64,000 nt of DNA from Myxococcota bacterium (GTDB lineage: Bacteria; Myxococcota_A; UBA9042; DTJE01): positions 23,566 to 87,565 of the forward strand of contig JAGOKF010000003.1 in NCBI GenBank assembly GCA_017994695.1, given 5' to 3'. The notes beneath the pieces are model-generated. The model searched no databases, was not told the DNA's origin, and worked only from the letters and a program-made list of their open reading frames with translations. Shown here in pieces: positions 42,461 to 50,198 of this stretch. Position 1 is the stretch's first letter, and the number at the start of each line of letters is the position of its first letter. The position numbers were made by a program, and so were the translations under genes.

Positions 42461-45400
42461 TCAGGGCTGGGCGCAGTCCGCGGGGTCCTCGAAGCCCCCG
42501 GGGTACTCGATGGAGCAGAACTGGTCGCAGGCCTGATCGCCCACCCAGCCGCAGGGGTCCGACGCGTCACAGGTGCAGTTGGTGTAGGCCATCTGGCCGC
42601 ACTGGTCCGCAATGGCGGCCGCGTCGCAGGCCCACTGGCAGAGGCAGTCGGTCTTCTCGAACCCGGGAGTCGTGAAGACGTGGCAGGCGCCCTCGATGGC
42701 CCGGTATCCCCGGCATCGGGCATCGCAGTCGGCCCGGGTCCAGACCCGGCGGTCCGCGTCGCAGGAGCAGATCATCCGCCCGTCTTCCGGATCGCAGGCG
42801 ATCGCAGCCGCCGCCGGATCGCAGGGGCCGAAGCAGGCCTCGGGAGGTCCCATCACGGCCAGCAACTGGAACTCCGGCGTGACCGAGGCCACCGGGGCGT
42901 CCACGGCCAGGATCAGGACGACGGCCTCCGGGGCCAGGTAGGACACGAAGCCCTGGCCGCCCGCCACGCAGGCCTCCGCAGCGCCGGGGTCCGGCGCCAG
43001 CCACAGGAAGGGAAGGCCCCCGAAGGACGTCAGGACATCCACGGTCAGGAAGGTTCCGGCCGGGACCTCGAGGCGATAGAACACGTCGGCGCCCGGGAGG
43101 GCCCGCCCGGCGCACCCCAGGTCCCCCGGATTGGCGTCGTTGGCGGCCCCCACCAGGGTCCCGGAGACCGGGATCCCCGAGCGCATGTCGATGGCCCCCT
43201 CGGGGTGATCGTTGACCGGGACCTCCGGGGTGGACAGGGAGAGGTCCAGCGTGAAGGCCCCCACCAGGGACGGGTCCGGGGCGTCCACCACCAGGATCAC
43301 CCGGGCCGGCTCGGCCCCCTGGTTCCACCAGATCAGGGTCTCCTCTCCGGCCCCTCGGATCCGGTCCGCTCCGGCCAGGCAGGAGCCGTCCGGATCCTCG
43401 CAGTTCCCCAGCAGGTAGATCATCGTGTCGGACTCGGAGGCGACCCGAACCCGCACCACCTGCCCCGGCGGCACCGTGACCTCGAAGGACTGGTCCCGAC
43501 CCAGGCCCGGGGTTCCGGTGCACGCAGGGGCCGAGACCTGGTTCGTTCCCGCCCCCAGATCCCCCTCCAGGCTCCCCGGGGCCAGCGGGAAGGCGCTTTC
43601 GCACGTGTCGTTCCCGGCGACGGCGTAGATCCGCCAGGTCAGCAGGTACGGGAACCGGGCATATCCGGAGACGTAGGGGGACTGGACGACCTCGATCACG
43701 ACGTCCTGGTCTTGCTGGGCCCGGTAGGCCCAGAGGCTCGAGAACCAGTCGAAGAGGCTCGCATCGTCGTTCTCCCAGCCGGGGATGGGCGTCCCGTCGG
43801 CCTGGAGCAGACGGACCAGGGTGTCCCCCTCGGCGCCGCAGAGGGCGGAGGTGGACACGTCCAGGGCCTGGCCGGCCCGCAGGGTCACCTGGAAGCGGTC
43901 CACGTCGGGGAGATCCCCCTCGGGATACAGGGCCGCCAGCCGGCTCCCGGCATCGCCGGACAGCGTCTCAGGCATCACGTCGTTGGGCTCGGCCTCCCGG
44001 ACCAGTCCCGGGACGTACCGGCACGACCCCTGGGAGCACACCTTCTGTTCGCACCCGCAATCGGCGTCCACCGAACACGACGGGGGCTGCCCGCAGACCC
44101 CGTCGAGGCAGACCTCCGACCGGCAGGCGGCGTCCTCCCGGCACAGGGCCCCATCGGGCAGGCGACGGGCGCAGGTCCCGTCGGCCAGGCAGACGATGGT
44201 GTCGTTGCAGTTGAAGGCGACGGGGGCGCAGACGCTCTGGAAGCCCAGGGAGTAGCACCGGGTCCCCAGGGGGCAGAAGGCCTGGAAGGTGCAGTCGGTG
44301 GCGCAGAAGTGGCTCCCGTCGCTGCCGGTGATGCAGACGTTCATTCCCCATCCGCCGTCGTTGCAGTCGGTGTCGTTGAGCGCCGGATCGCAGGGCCGGC
44401 AGAGGCCGTCGGGCTGCTCGGGGAATGGCCGGGAGCCCTCGCAGGGGACTTCCGTCGAGCAGGACTCGGTGCAGACCCCCTTCCGGCAGGCCCCGGACTC
44501 GCAGTCCCGGTCGCTGCGGCAGGTCCCCAGATAGTAGCCCCCGCCCTGAGTGGACAGCACGCAGTGCCCCTGGAAGCACAGCAGTCCCGAGGGACAGGTG
44601 CCGTCCTCCCCACAGGTCCCCGTGCAGTACTCCACCTGGAAGAAGGTGTCGAGGAAGCAGGTCGCCCCATCCCCGCAGTCGCCGTCCTCTGGACAGGGCG
44701 ACAGGCAGGCGCTTCCGTAGCAGAAGCGGCCCTCGGCGCATTGCCAGGTCCCCTTGCAGACCTCCCCCTGTCCCAGGACGCCGACCCGATCCGCGGGAAC
44801 GCAGAGGGAGTTTCCGCTCGTGTCGTCCACCACGCAGGTCCCCTCGCTGCAGGGAGCCTCGTCGGAGCACGCCGCCGTGCACCGCGTCTCGCCGGCGATC
44901 GGAAGGCACTTCCGGTCTCCGGCGCAGGCCCAGTCCGCCTGGCAGGGATCGAAGAACGCCTTGCCGGTCTCGCCCTTCGGCACGCAGATCTGGATCGTGG
45001 GGTCGGCGGCGATGGGGCCCGCGACGCAGTCCATGTGGTCGGGGCAGGTCGAGAGGCCCTCCCCCAGGGAGAGGCACTGGCCGCTGCAGAACCCGTCCTG
45101 GCAGAAGCGGGTCGCGCACTCGCCCGAGAAGCCGCAGGGCTGGCCGAATTCCATCACTCCCATCGGCACGCAGTAGAACTTGTGCTTGAACCCCAGGTCG
45201 TCCCCGTTGTCCCGGCAGACCCCGCAGGGACCGCACTTCTCCGGGGCGGCGCTCCCAGCGCCGTCATCGCAGGGGTCCGCGCAGAACCGCTTGCCGTCGA
45301 TCCCCAGGCAGAGGTCCCCGGCGCAGTCCCCGTCGTGATTGCAGACCTGGAAGATCCGCCCGGAGGCGTCGCCGGGCAGCGTGGCATCGGCCTTGGCCGG

Positions 45401-46108
45401 GCGGCAGAAGGCCCCCTCGGGGAACCGAATGCAGATGGCTCCCCCGGGGCAGTCCGGGAGGTCCCGGCCGCAGGCGACGCTGCAGGTGGCCGTCCAACCG
45501 TCCCCCCATTCCCGGCAGATCCCCGAGGCGCACTCCCCGGGGAAGTTGCAGGCCGATCCGAAGGGCTGCCCGTAGGTCCGGTGGTCGCACTCGCCGAACC
45601 CGAGGCAGGTCCCCTGGAAGCACCATCCGCTCCCCGGGATTTCCGGCAGGGCCGCGCACGGCTGCCCGTCCTCCGCAACGGCGTACTCGCAGAGACCCGA
45701 CGCGGGGTTGCACTGCCCCTCCCCCCGGTGGCAATCGTCCGGGGGCGGACAGGTCCGCGGGCCCTCTCCTTCGCAGGTCCCCGAGCGGCAGACGCCGGCC
45801 ACCGTGCATGGGGCCTCGCCGCCGCAGGCATCGCCCTCGTGGATCGGCTGACAGCCGTCGCAGCAGGGACCCGCCGCGTCGCAGACGCAGGGACCGGAAT
45901 CCTGGACGACCTCGCCGCCCCCATCGGTACCCGAGTCGCCTCCCAGGTCCCGCCCCTGGTCGGTCAGAGGATCGGTCAGAAGATCGGTGGGAACGTCGAT
46001 CGCGGGACCATCCCCGGGAACGTCCTGGCCGCCTCCCGGATCCCCGCCTCCCGAGCCTCCTCCGCACGCCCACAGCACCCCGCAGAGGAACCATGCCAGC
46101 CGCTTCAT
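42461..46108 (-). CDS. 1215-residue Cys-rich lipoprotein with PPC-like modules
   Basis: A very large lipoprotein (lipobox WAC, Cys15) with a Gly/Asp linker. Residues from about 60 to 710 consist of many short Cys-rich modules of the form CxxDxxC...GxC, similar to those in extracellular Myxococcota proteins. From about residue 730, sandwich-like segments of the pre-peptidase C-terminal type follow, and the last 120 residues are Cys-rich again. No catalytic domain is seen. Probably surface-exposed, with an adhesive or matrix role, held by disulfides. It has its own promoter at 46142-46170. Shares the MKRLAW start with the lipoprotein hydrolase at 34859. Confidence 0.8.
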   Translation of the reverse strand: MKRLAWFLCGVLWACGGGSGGGDPGGGQDVPGDGPAIDVPTDLLTDPLTDQGRDLGGDSGTDGGGEVVQDSGPCVCDAAGPCCDGCQPIHEGDACGGEAPCTVAGVCRSGTCEGEGPRTCPPPDDCHRGEGQCNPASGLCEYAVAEDGQPCAALPEIPGSGWCFQGTCLGFGECDHRTYGQPFGSACNFPGECASGICREWGDGWTATCSVACGRDLPDCPGGAICIRFPEGAFCRPAKADATLPGDASGRIFQVCNHDGDCAGDLCLGIDGKRFCADPCDDGAGSAAPEKCGPCGVCRDNGDDLGFKHKFYCVPMGVMEFGQPCGFSGECATRFCQDGFCSGQCLSLGEGLSTCPDHMDCVAGPIAADPTIQICVPKGETGKAFFDPCQADWACAGDRKCLPIAGETRCTAACSDEAPCSEGTCVVDDTSGNSLCVPADRVGVLGQGEVCKGTWQCAEGRFCYGSACLSPCPEDGDCGDGATCFLDTFFQVEYCTGTCGEDGTCPSGLLCFQGHCVLSTQGGGYYLGTCRSDRDCESGACRKGVCTESCSTEVPCEGSRPFPEQPDGLCRPCDPALNDTDCNDGGWGMNVCITGSDGSHFCATDCTFQAFCPLGTRCYSLGFQSVCAPVAFNCNDTIVCLADGTCARRLPDGALCREDAACRSEVCLDGVCGQPPSCSVDADCGCEQKVCSQGSCRYVPGLVREAEPNDVMPETLSGDAGSRLAALYPEGDLPDVDRFQVTLRAGQALDVSTSALCGAEGDTLVRLLQADGTPIPGWENDDASLFDWFSSLWAYRAQQDQDVVIEVVQSPYVSGYARFPYLLTWRIYAVAGNDTCESAFPLAPGSLEGDLGAGTNQVSAPACTGTPGLGRDQSFEVTVPPGQVVRVRVASESDTMIYLLGNCEDPDGSCLAGADRIRGAGEETLIWWNQGAEPARVILVVDAPDPSLVGAFTLDLSLSTPEVPVNDHPEGAIDMRSGIPVSGTLVGAANDANPGDLGCAGRALPGADVFYRLEVPAGTFLTVDVLTSFGGLPFLWLAPDPGAAEACVAGGQGFVSYLAPEAVVLILAVDAPVASVTPEFQLLAVMGPPEACFGPCDPAAAAIACDPEDGRMICSCDADRRVWTRADCDARCRGYRAIEGACHVFTTPGFEKTDCLCQWACDAAAIADQCGQMAYTNCTCDASDPCGWVGDQACDQFCSIEYPGGFEDPADCAQP

Positions 46109-46141
46109 CGACCCCTCCTTCTTGGGACCTGGAACAGGGGG

Positions 46142-46170
46142 AGCCTACGCCACCCCGCGGCCCGGTGCAA
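46142..46170 (-). promoter_or_regulatory. promoter of the Cys-rich lipoprotein gene
   Basis: Minus-strand TTGCAC (46165-46170), 17-base spacer, TAGGCT (46142-46147), 33 bases before ATG 46108. Confidence 0.55.
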
Positions 46171-46191
46171 AGGGATTTGACCGCCCGGCGG

Positions 46192-47367
46192 TCAGGGAAC
46201 GCCCCCGGGAGGATCCGGCTCGGCGGGAGGCAAGCGGGGACGGGCCGCCAGGACCACCGGGACGCCCCCCTCCCTCCCCCGCCGGGAGACCAGCAGTTCC
46301 ACCGTCTCCCCGGCCCGGGTCATCGCCATCACCTTCCGGAAGTCGGACCGGCTGGACACCGGTCGGCCCGCCACCGCCCGGATCACGTCGTCCTCCGAGA
46401 GGCCGGCCCGGGCCGCGGGACTGTCCTCCACGACCCGGACCACCCGCACCCCGGGCCCGGGGGCGACGGCCAGGCGATCCCACTCGCCGGGACGGACCTC
46501 CTGGACCGCAACTCCCATCCAGCCCCGGACCACCGCCCCGCCGCTGAGCACCTCCTCGATGAACTCCTTGGCGACGTTTACGGGAACCGCGAACCCGATC
46601 CCCTGGGCCCCCCGGCGGCTCAGGCGGGCCACCGCCACCATCTTCCCGTCGGTGTCGAAGACGGGCCCGCCGGAGTTGCCCGGGTTGATCGAGGCGTCCA
46701 GTTGCACGAAGTCGTCGAAGGGGCCGTTCCCGATGTTCCGGTCCCGGGCCGAAAGGATGCCCACCGAAACGGTGTGTTCCAGGCCGAAGGGATTCCCCAC
46801 CACCAGCAGCCACTGCCCCACCCGGAGCGATTCCGAGTCGCCGAAGACCACCGACGGCAGCGGTTCTTCGCTTTCGACCTTCAGCAGCGCGAGATCGTAG
46901 CGTTCGTCCTCCCCCGCCAGCGTGGCGGCGAATTCCCGACCATCCAGCAGGCGCACCTGGATGGACCGGGCGCCGGCCACCACGTGACGGCTGGTCAGGA
47001 TGTGCCCCGAGGGGCTCACGATGGCCCCGGATCCCAGCGTCCGGATGCGAGCCCCTGGACCCGGGACCCGGGGATCGACAGAGGGGTTCCCCTCGGGGTC
47101 CGCCTGGACCTCCCCATCCCGGTCCACGGGGACCTCGGCATAGAGGTTCACCACCGCCGGCCTCAGTTCCTCGGCCAGTTCCGCGAAGCCTGTCTCCAGG
47201 GAGACCCGCGCCCGGACCGGCCGACGACCTTCCTGGGCCTCCCTCCACGGGCGGTAGGGACCGCGATCGACGACCCATCGGGGTTCCGGGTCCCGGCAGC
47301 CCGCCACGACCAGGATCCCGATCCCCAACCACCACCCAATGGGCCCCCGGACCCCCGGGATCTTCAT
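46192..47367 (-). CDS. DegP/HtrA-family serine protease lipoprotein
   Basis: A 391-residue envelope protease with lipobox VAGC (Cys24). The trypsin-like domain has the triad His128 (TSRHVV), Asp158 (RYDLALL) and Ser232 (NPGNSGGP). A single PDZ domain follows (about residues 280-375). It degrades or refolds damaged envelope proteins. Membrane anchoring by a lipid and one PDZ domain make it closer to DegS/DegQ than DegP. It starts 23 bases before the permease stop on the same strand. Confidence 0.9.
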   Translation of the reverse strand: MKIPGVRGPIGWWLGIGILVVAGCRDPEPRWVVDRGPYRPWREAQEGRRPVRARVSLETGFAELAEELRPAVVNLYAEVPVDRDGEVQADPEGNPSVDPRVPGPGARIRTLGSGAIVSPSGHILTSRHVVAGARSIQVRLLDGREFAATLAGEDERYDLALLKVESEEPLPSVVFGDSESLRVGQWLLVVGNPFGLEHTVSVGILSARDRNIGNGPFDDFVQLDASINPGNSGGPVFDTDGKMVAVARLSRRGAQGIGFAVPVNVAKEFIEEVLSGGAVVRGWMGVAVQEVRPGEWDRLAVAPGPGVRVVRVVEDSPAARAGLSEDDVIRAVAGRPVSSRSDFRKVMAMTRAGETVELLVSRRGREGGVPVVLAARPRLPPAEPDPPGGVP

Positions 47368-47389
47368 CGAGGCCTCCTTTCCCGAAGAA

Positions 47390-48616
47390 TCATCCGGCTC
47401 CCCCGGGGGAAATCGCCCACAGCCACAGGGCCGCGATGACCAGCGTCCCCAGGGTGACCGGGATCCCCACCCGGGCGTGGTCCTTCCACCCGATGGACAC
47501 GCCGAGCCGTCCGGCCTGATCCACGACGATCAGGTTCGCGATGCTTCCCACCAGCAGCAGGTTTCCCGCCAGCGTGCTCGAAAGCGCCAGCACGGGCCCC
47601 GCCAGGGGATGGTCGGCCATCGGCAGCAGCAGCATCACCGCCGGGACGTTGGACACCAGGTTCGACAGGACCACGCTGGTCCCGAACAGCCATCCGGGAC
47701 GGGACAGGTCCACCCCCTGCCTGGAGACCGCCAGGACCATCCGGGACGCCAGGCCCGACTCCTGCATCGCGTGGTTCACCACGAACAGCCCCAGGAAGAG
47801 GACCAGCAACTGCCAGTCCACCAGCCCGAGCACCTGGCGGGAGGCCATCTTCCGGCTCGTCATCAGGATCGCCGCTGCCAGCAGCGCCACAAGTTCCCGG
47901 GGAACCGGCTCCACCAGAAACAGAACCAGCAGGCCCCCGAGGACCAGCAGGCCCTTGATGCTCTGCCAGCGGTGGAAGGGAGGCAGATCCGGGGCCGACA
48001 AGGCGCATTCCCCGTCGAACCGCCCATGGCAGGTCGCCACCACGACCGCCCAGACCACCCCGAGGCCCAGGAGGGCGGGCACCCCTCCCTGGATCAGGTA
48101 GCCTGCGAAGGACAGGTGCAGGGCCTGCCCGATGAGCATGTTCTGGGGATTGCCGATCAGCGTCGCCGCGGACCCCACGTTCGCCGCGGCCGCCAGGGCC
48201 AGCAGGAAGGGAACGGGACGCCACCCGCGCCGGGAGCAGACCTCGATCAGCACCGGCGTCATCGCCAGGCAGACCACGTCGTTGGCCAGCAGCGCCGAAA
48301 GCACCCCGGCGGTCAGCACCAGGCCGCCCAGCATCGCCTTCGGGCCGATGCGGGCCCCCCCAAACCGCAGCACCACCCAGGTATAGAAACCTCCCAGGCG
48401 CAACTGGGCCGATACCACCATCAACCCGAACAGGAGCACCATGGTCGGGACGTCCACGCTGCCCAGGGCCTCCTGCACCGAGAGGCGGCCCGGGACGACC
48501 AGCGCGATGGCCCCGAGCAGGGCGATGCCCGTCCGATCCAGGGACAGCCCGGGAATGCCTCCGAGGATCATGCCTCCGTACACGACCAGGAACACTCCCA
48601 TCACCCAGCCGTCCAT
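47390..48616 (-). CDS. ArsB/NhaD-type anion or sodium transporter
   Basis: A 408-residue inner-membrane transporter with about eleven hydrophobic helices in two inverted repeats. Motifs ANDVVCLAMTPVL and SNLVSNVPAVMLLLP are characteristic of the ArsB/NhaD/SLC13 ion-transporter superfamily. The substrate (arsenite, Na+, dicarboxylate, citrate) cannot be told from sequence, and no ars genes are nearby. ATG 48616 is used because upstream residues in the frame are noise. The 5' region contains two strong inverted repeats. Confidence 0.85.
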   Translation of the reverse strand: MDGWVMGVFLVVYGGMILGGIPGLSLDRTGIALLGAIALVVPGRLSVQEALGSVDVPTMVLLFGLMVVSAQLRLGGFYTWVVLRFGGARIGPKAMLGGLVLTAGVLSALLANDVVCLAMTPVLIEVCSRRGWRPVPFLLALAAAANVGSAATLIGNPQNMLIGQALHLSFAGYLIQGGVPALLGLGVVWAVVVATCHGRFDGECALSAPDLPPFHRWQSIKGLLVLGGLLVLFLVEPVPRELVALLAAAILMTSRKMASRQVLGLVDWQLLVLFLGLFVVNHAMQESGLASRMVLAVSRQGVDLSRPGWLFGTSVVLSNLVSNVPAVMLLLPMADHPLAGPVLALSSTLAGNLLLVGSIANLIVVDQAGRLGVSIGWKDHARVGIPVTLGTLVIAALWLWAISPGGAG

Positions 48617-48668
48617 TCCCTTCCCCACCGCGGCAGGAAGTCTGCCTCCTCCCCGATCGCAAGGACCT

Positions 48669-48684
48669 TCCGGGACGTCCCGGA
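48669..48684. repeat. 16-bp perfect palindrome
   Basis: TCCGGGACGTCCCGGA reads the same on both strands. It lies 53 bases upstream of the permease start and could be an operator. Confidence 0.6.
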
Positions 48685-48712
48685 TCGAACCGCCCGAAAC
48701 CGGTCCTAGGCC

Positions 48713-48739
48713 GGGTCCTCCGTATCCGCCGGAGGACCC
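48713..48739. repeat. 10-bp inverted repeat with 7-base loop
   Basis: Arms GGGTCCTCCG and CGGAGGACCC enclose TATCCGC. No T-run follows on either strand, so it is not an obvious terminator. Confidence 0.6.
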
Positions 48740-48811
48740 TGCCCGACACAGAGGATATCGCGCATCCACGGCCGCGCATACCGGATTCCCGCGCCGCACC
48801 GGAAACCGCGA

Positions 48812-48844
48812 CGCATTGACAATGCGCGGAAGTCACCCTACTGT
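48812..48844 (+). promoter_or_regulatory. promoter of the three-KOW gene with operator-like inverted repeat
   Basis: TTGACA (48816-48821), 17-base spacer, TACTGT (48839-48844). The -35 box sits inside a perfect inverted repeat, CGCATTG-A-CAATGCG (48812-48826), which suggests repression or activation by a dimeric regulator. Confidence 0.75.
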
Positions 48845-48903
48845 AGTGGGGGTTTTCTGAAGGCTTCGTTTTCGCTGTTCCTGCTGCATGACGAGGATGT
48901 GAC

Positions 48904-50142
48904 ATGAAGAAGCAAGGTGTCGTGGATATCGTGGGACAGGAGATCCAGAGGCTGCGGCAGGAAGCCGCGGAACTGGACCGGCAGATCGACGAGTGGACGG
49001 CCCGGCGGAACCGTCTGCAGATGCTGATCGCCATCCTGGAGGCCCACCAGGACCTCCCGGCACCGGCACGCCAGCAGGTGCTGAAGGGACTGTCCGGGAA
49101 CAGACTCCCCGAACGGAAGACCGGAAGCGTCCAGAAGGCGTCGAGGACCGCACCCCGGAAGCCGGATCTCCAGGTGGGGCGCCCGGCCCGGATGCTGGAG
49201 GGGATCTATGCCGGCCTGGAGGGCGTCATCCGGTGGTGCAGGGAAAGCCCCCGGGGAACCATCTGCACCCTGTCCCTCCGAAGCCCCGCCGGCCGGGCGG
49301 TGCGCACCCAGGTGACCGAGCGAAGCCTCGGTCGCAAGTGGGTGGTGCTGGACGCGCCCGGACAGGCCGAACCCGGGAACCGGGCGGCATCTCCCGTCCG
49401 GGCTTCCGCCGGGACCCGCAAGGGGAAGAAGACCCGCAAGGGCGGTCCCGGCCAAGGCGGGGGTCCGAGGCGAGCGACCCGTCCGGCGGAACTGCTGCCG
49501 CGGAACACCCGGGTGAGGGTCCTGAAGGGAAAGTACGCCGGGTGGGAAGGCGTCGTCTCGGGAATCCGGGACAAGAAGACCGCCATCACCTACGCGTTGA
49601 ACCTCGTAGGTCCCGGCGGCGAGGAGGGTCGCACCCAGGTGAACCACGGCTCCCTCGGCATCTCCTGGGTGCTCGCAGACACGCCTTCCATCCCCCGCAA
49701 CGAACCGCCGGCGCCTCCGCCGAAGGTGGTGCGGCGCCGACCGGGCCAGACAACGGACGCCGAGAACGGACGGGACCAGGACAGCCTTCCCGACGTCTCG
49801 GCCGGGCCCCCCGAGGCCGCCTTCCGGGAGGAACTCCCCGCCGATCCGTCCCGGAACGAAGAGGTCCGGAGCGGGGAGCCCTCCCCGCCTGCCGGGGCCG
49901 CCGCGGAGTCCCCTGCCCCCCGGTACACCCCTGCCTCGCCGGTGCTGCAGGAAAAGACCCGGATCCGCATGCTGGCCGGGCCCCACCTGGGGCACGAGGG
50001 GATCATCGTCCGGGTGCAGCAGCATCCCGGGCCCAAGGCCGATGCGATCTACACCATCCTGATCGAGACGGGCCCCGACGGGGACACCGTGCTGACCTCG
50101 GCGCGCCATTCCTCCCTGGGGCGGTCGTGGACCGTCCTCTGA
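48904..50142 (+). CDS. three-KOW-repeat protein of unknown function
   Basis: A 412-residue cytoplasmic protein. An N-terminal coiled coil (about residues 8-50) is followed by three copies of a KOW-like module at about residues 91-149, 201-257 and 351-412. Each has a core of Arg-Val/Met-Leu-x-Gly...Gly-x-Glu-Gly-Val/Ile and ends in SLG-x-x-W-x-Val-Leu. Basic and Pro-rich linkers join them. KOW modules bind RNA or ribosomal proteins in L24 and NusG. The modules here carry an extra conserved tail that I do not recognise from a named family. ATG 48904 begins MKKQGVVDIVGQEI. Confidence 0.72.
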   Translation: MKKQGVVDIVGQEIQRLRQEAAELDRQIDEWTARRNRLQMLIAILEAHQDLPAPARQQVLKGLSGNRLPERKTGSVQKASRTAPRKPDLQVGRPARMLEGIYAGLEGVIRWCRESPRGTICTLSLRSPAGRAVRTQVTERSLGRKWVVLDAPGQAEPGNRAASPVRASAGTRKGKKTRKGGPGQGGGPRRATRPAELLPRNTRVRVLKGKYAGWEGVVSGIRDKKTAITYALNLVGPGGEEGRTQVNHGSLGISWVLADTPSIPRNEPPAPPPKVVRRRPGQTTDAENGRDQDSLPDVSAGPPEAAFREELPADPSRNEEVRSGEPSPPAGAAAESPAPRYTPASPVLQEKTRIRMLAGPHLGHEGIIVRVQQHPGPKADAIYTILIETGPDGDTVLTSARHSSLGRSWTVL

Positions 50143-50144
50143 CC

Positions 50145-50172
50145 TCGACAAGCGCCGCGCTTCCCCTAGAAT
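50145..50172 (+). promoter_or_regulatory. candidate promoter of the C45/metallophosphatase gene
   Basis: TCGACA (50145-50150), 16-base spacer, TAGAAT (50167-50172), 27 bases before the TTG start. Confidence 0.5.
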
Positions 50173-50198
50173 CTTCCTGACCGACGCGGAGACCCCCC

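Larger units (their letters stand above)
48617..48903. other. regulatory gap between permease and three-KOW gene
   Basis: A 287-base divergent spacer with no gene. It contains a 16-bp palindrome (48669-48684), a 10-bp-stem hairpin (48713-48739) and the KOW-gene promoter with an overlapping inverted repeat (48812-48844). Confidence 0.7.

Noticed and set aside
42680..46180. 1166-residue plus-strand frame
   Set aside because: Antisense of the Cys-rich lipoprotein, which has a signal peptide, a promoter and regular Cys spacing.
48904..50142. Ribosomal protein L24 or NusG
   Set aside because: KOW-like modules are present, but there are three of them with different flanks and no NGN or L24 signature.
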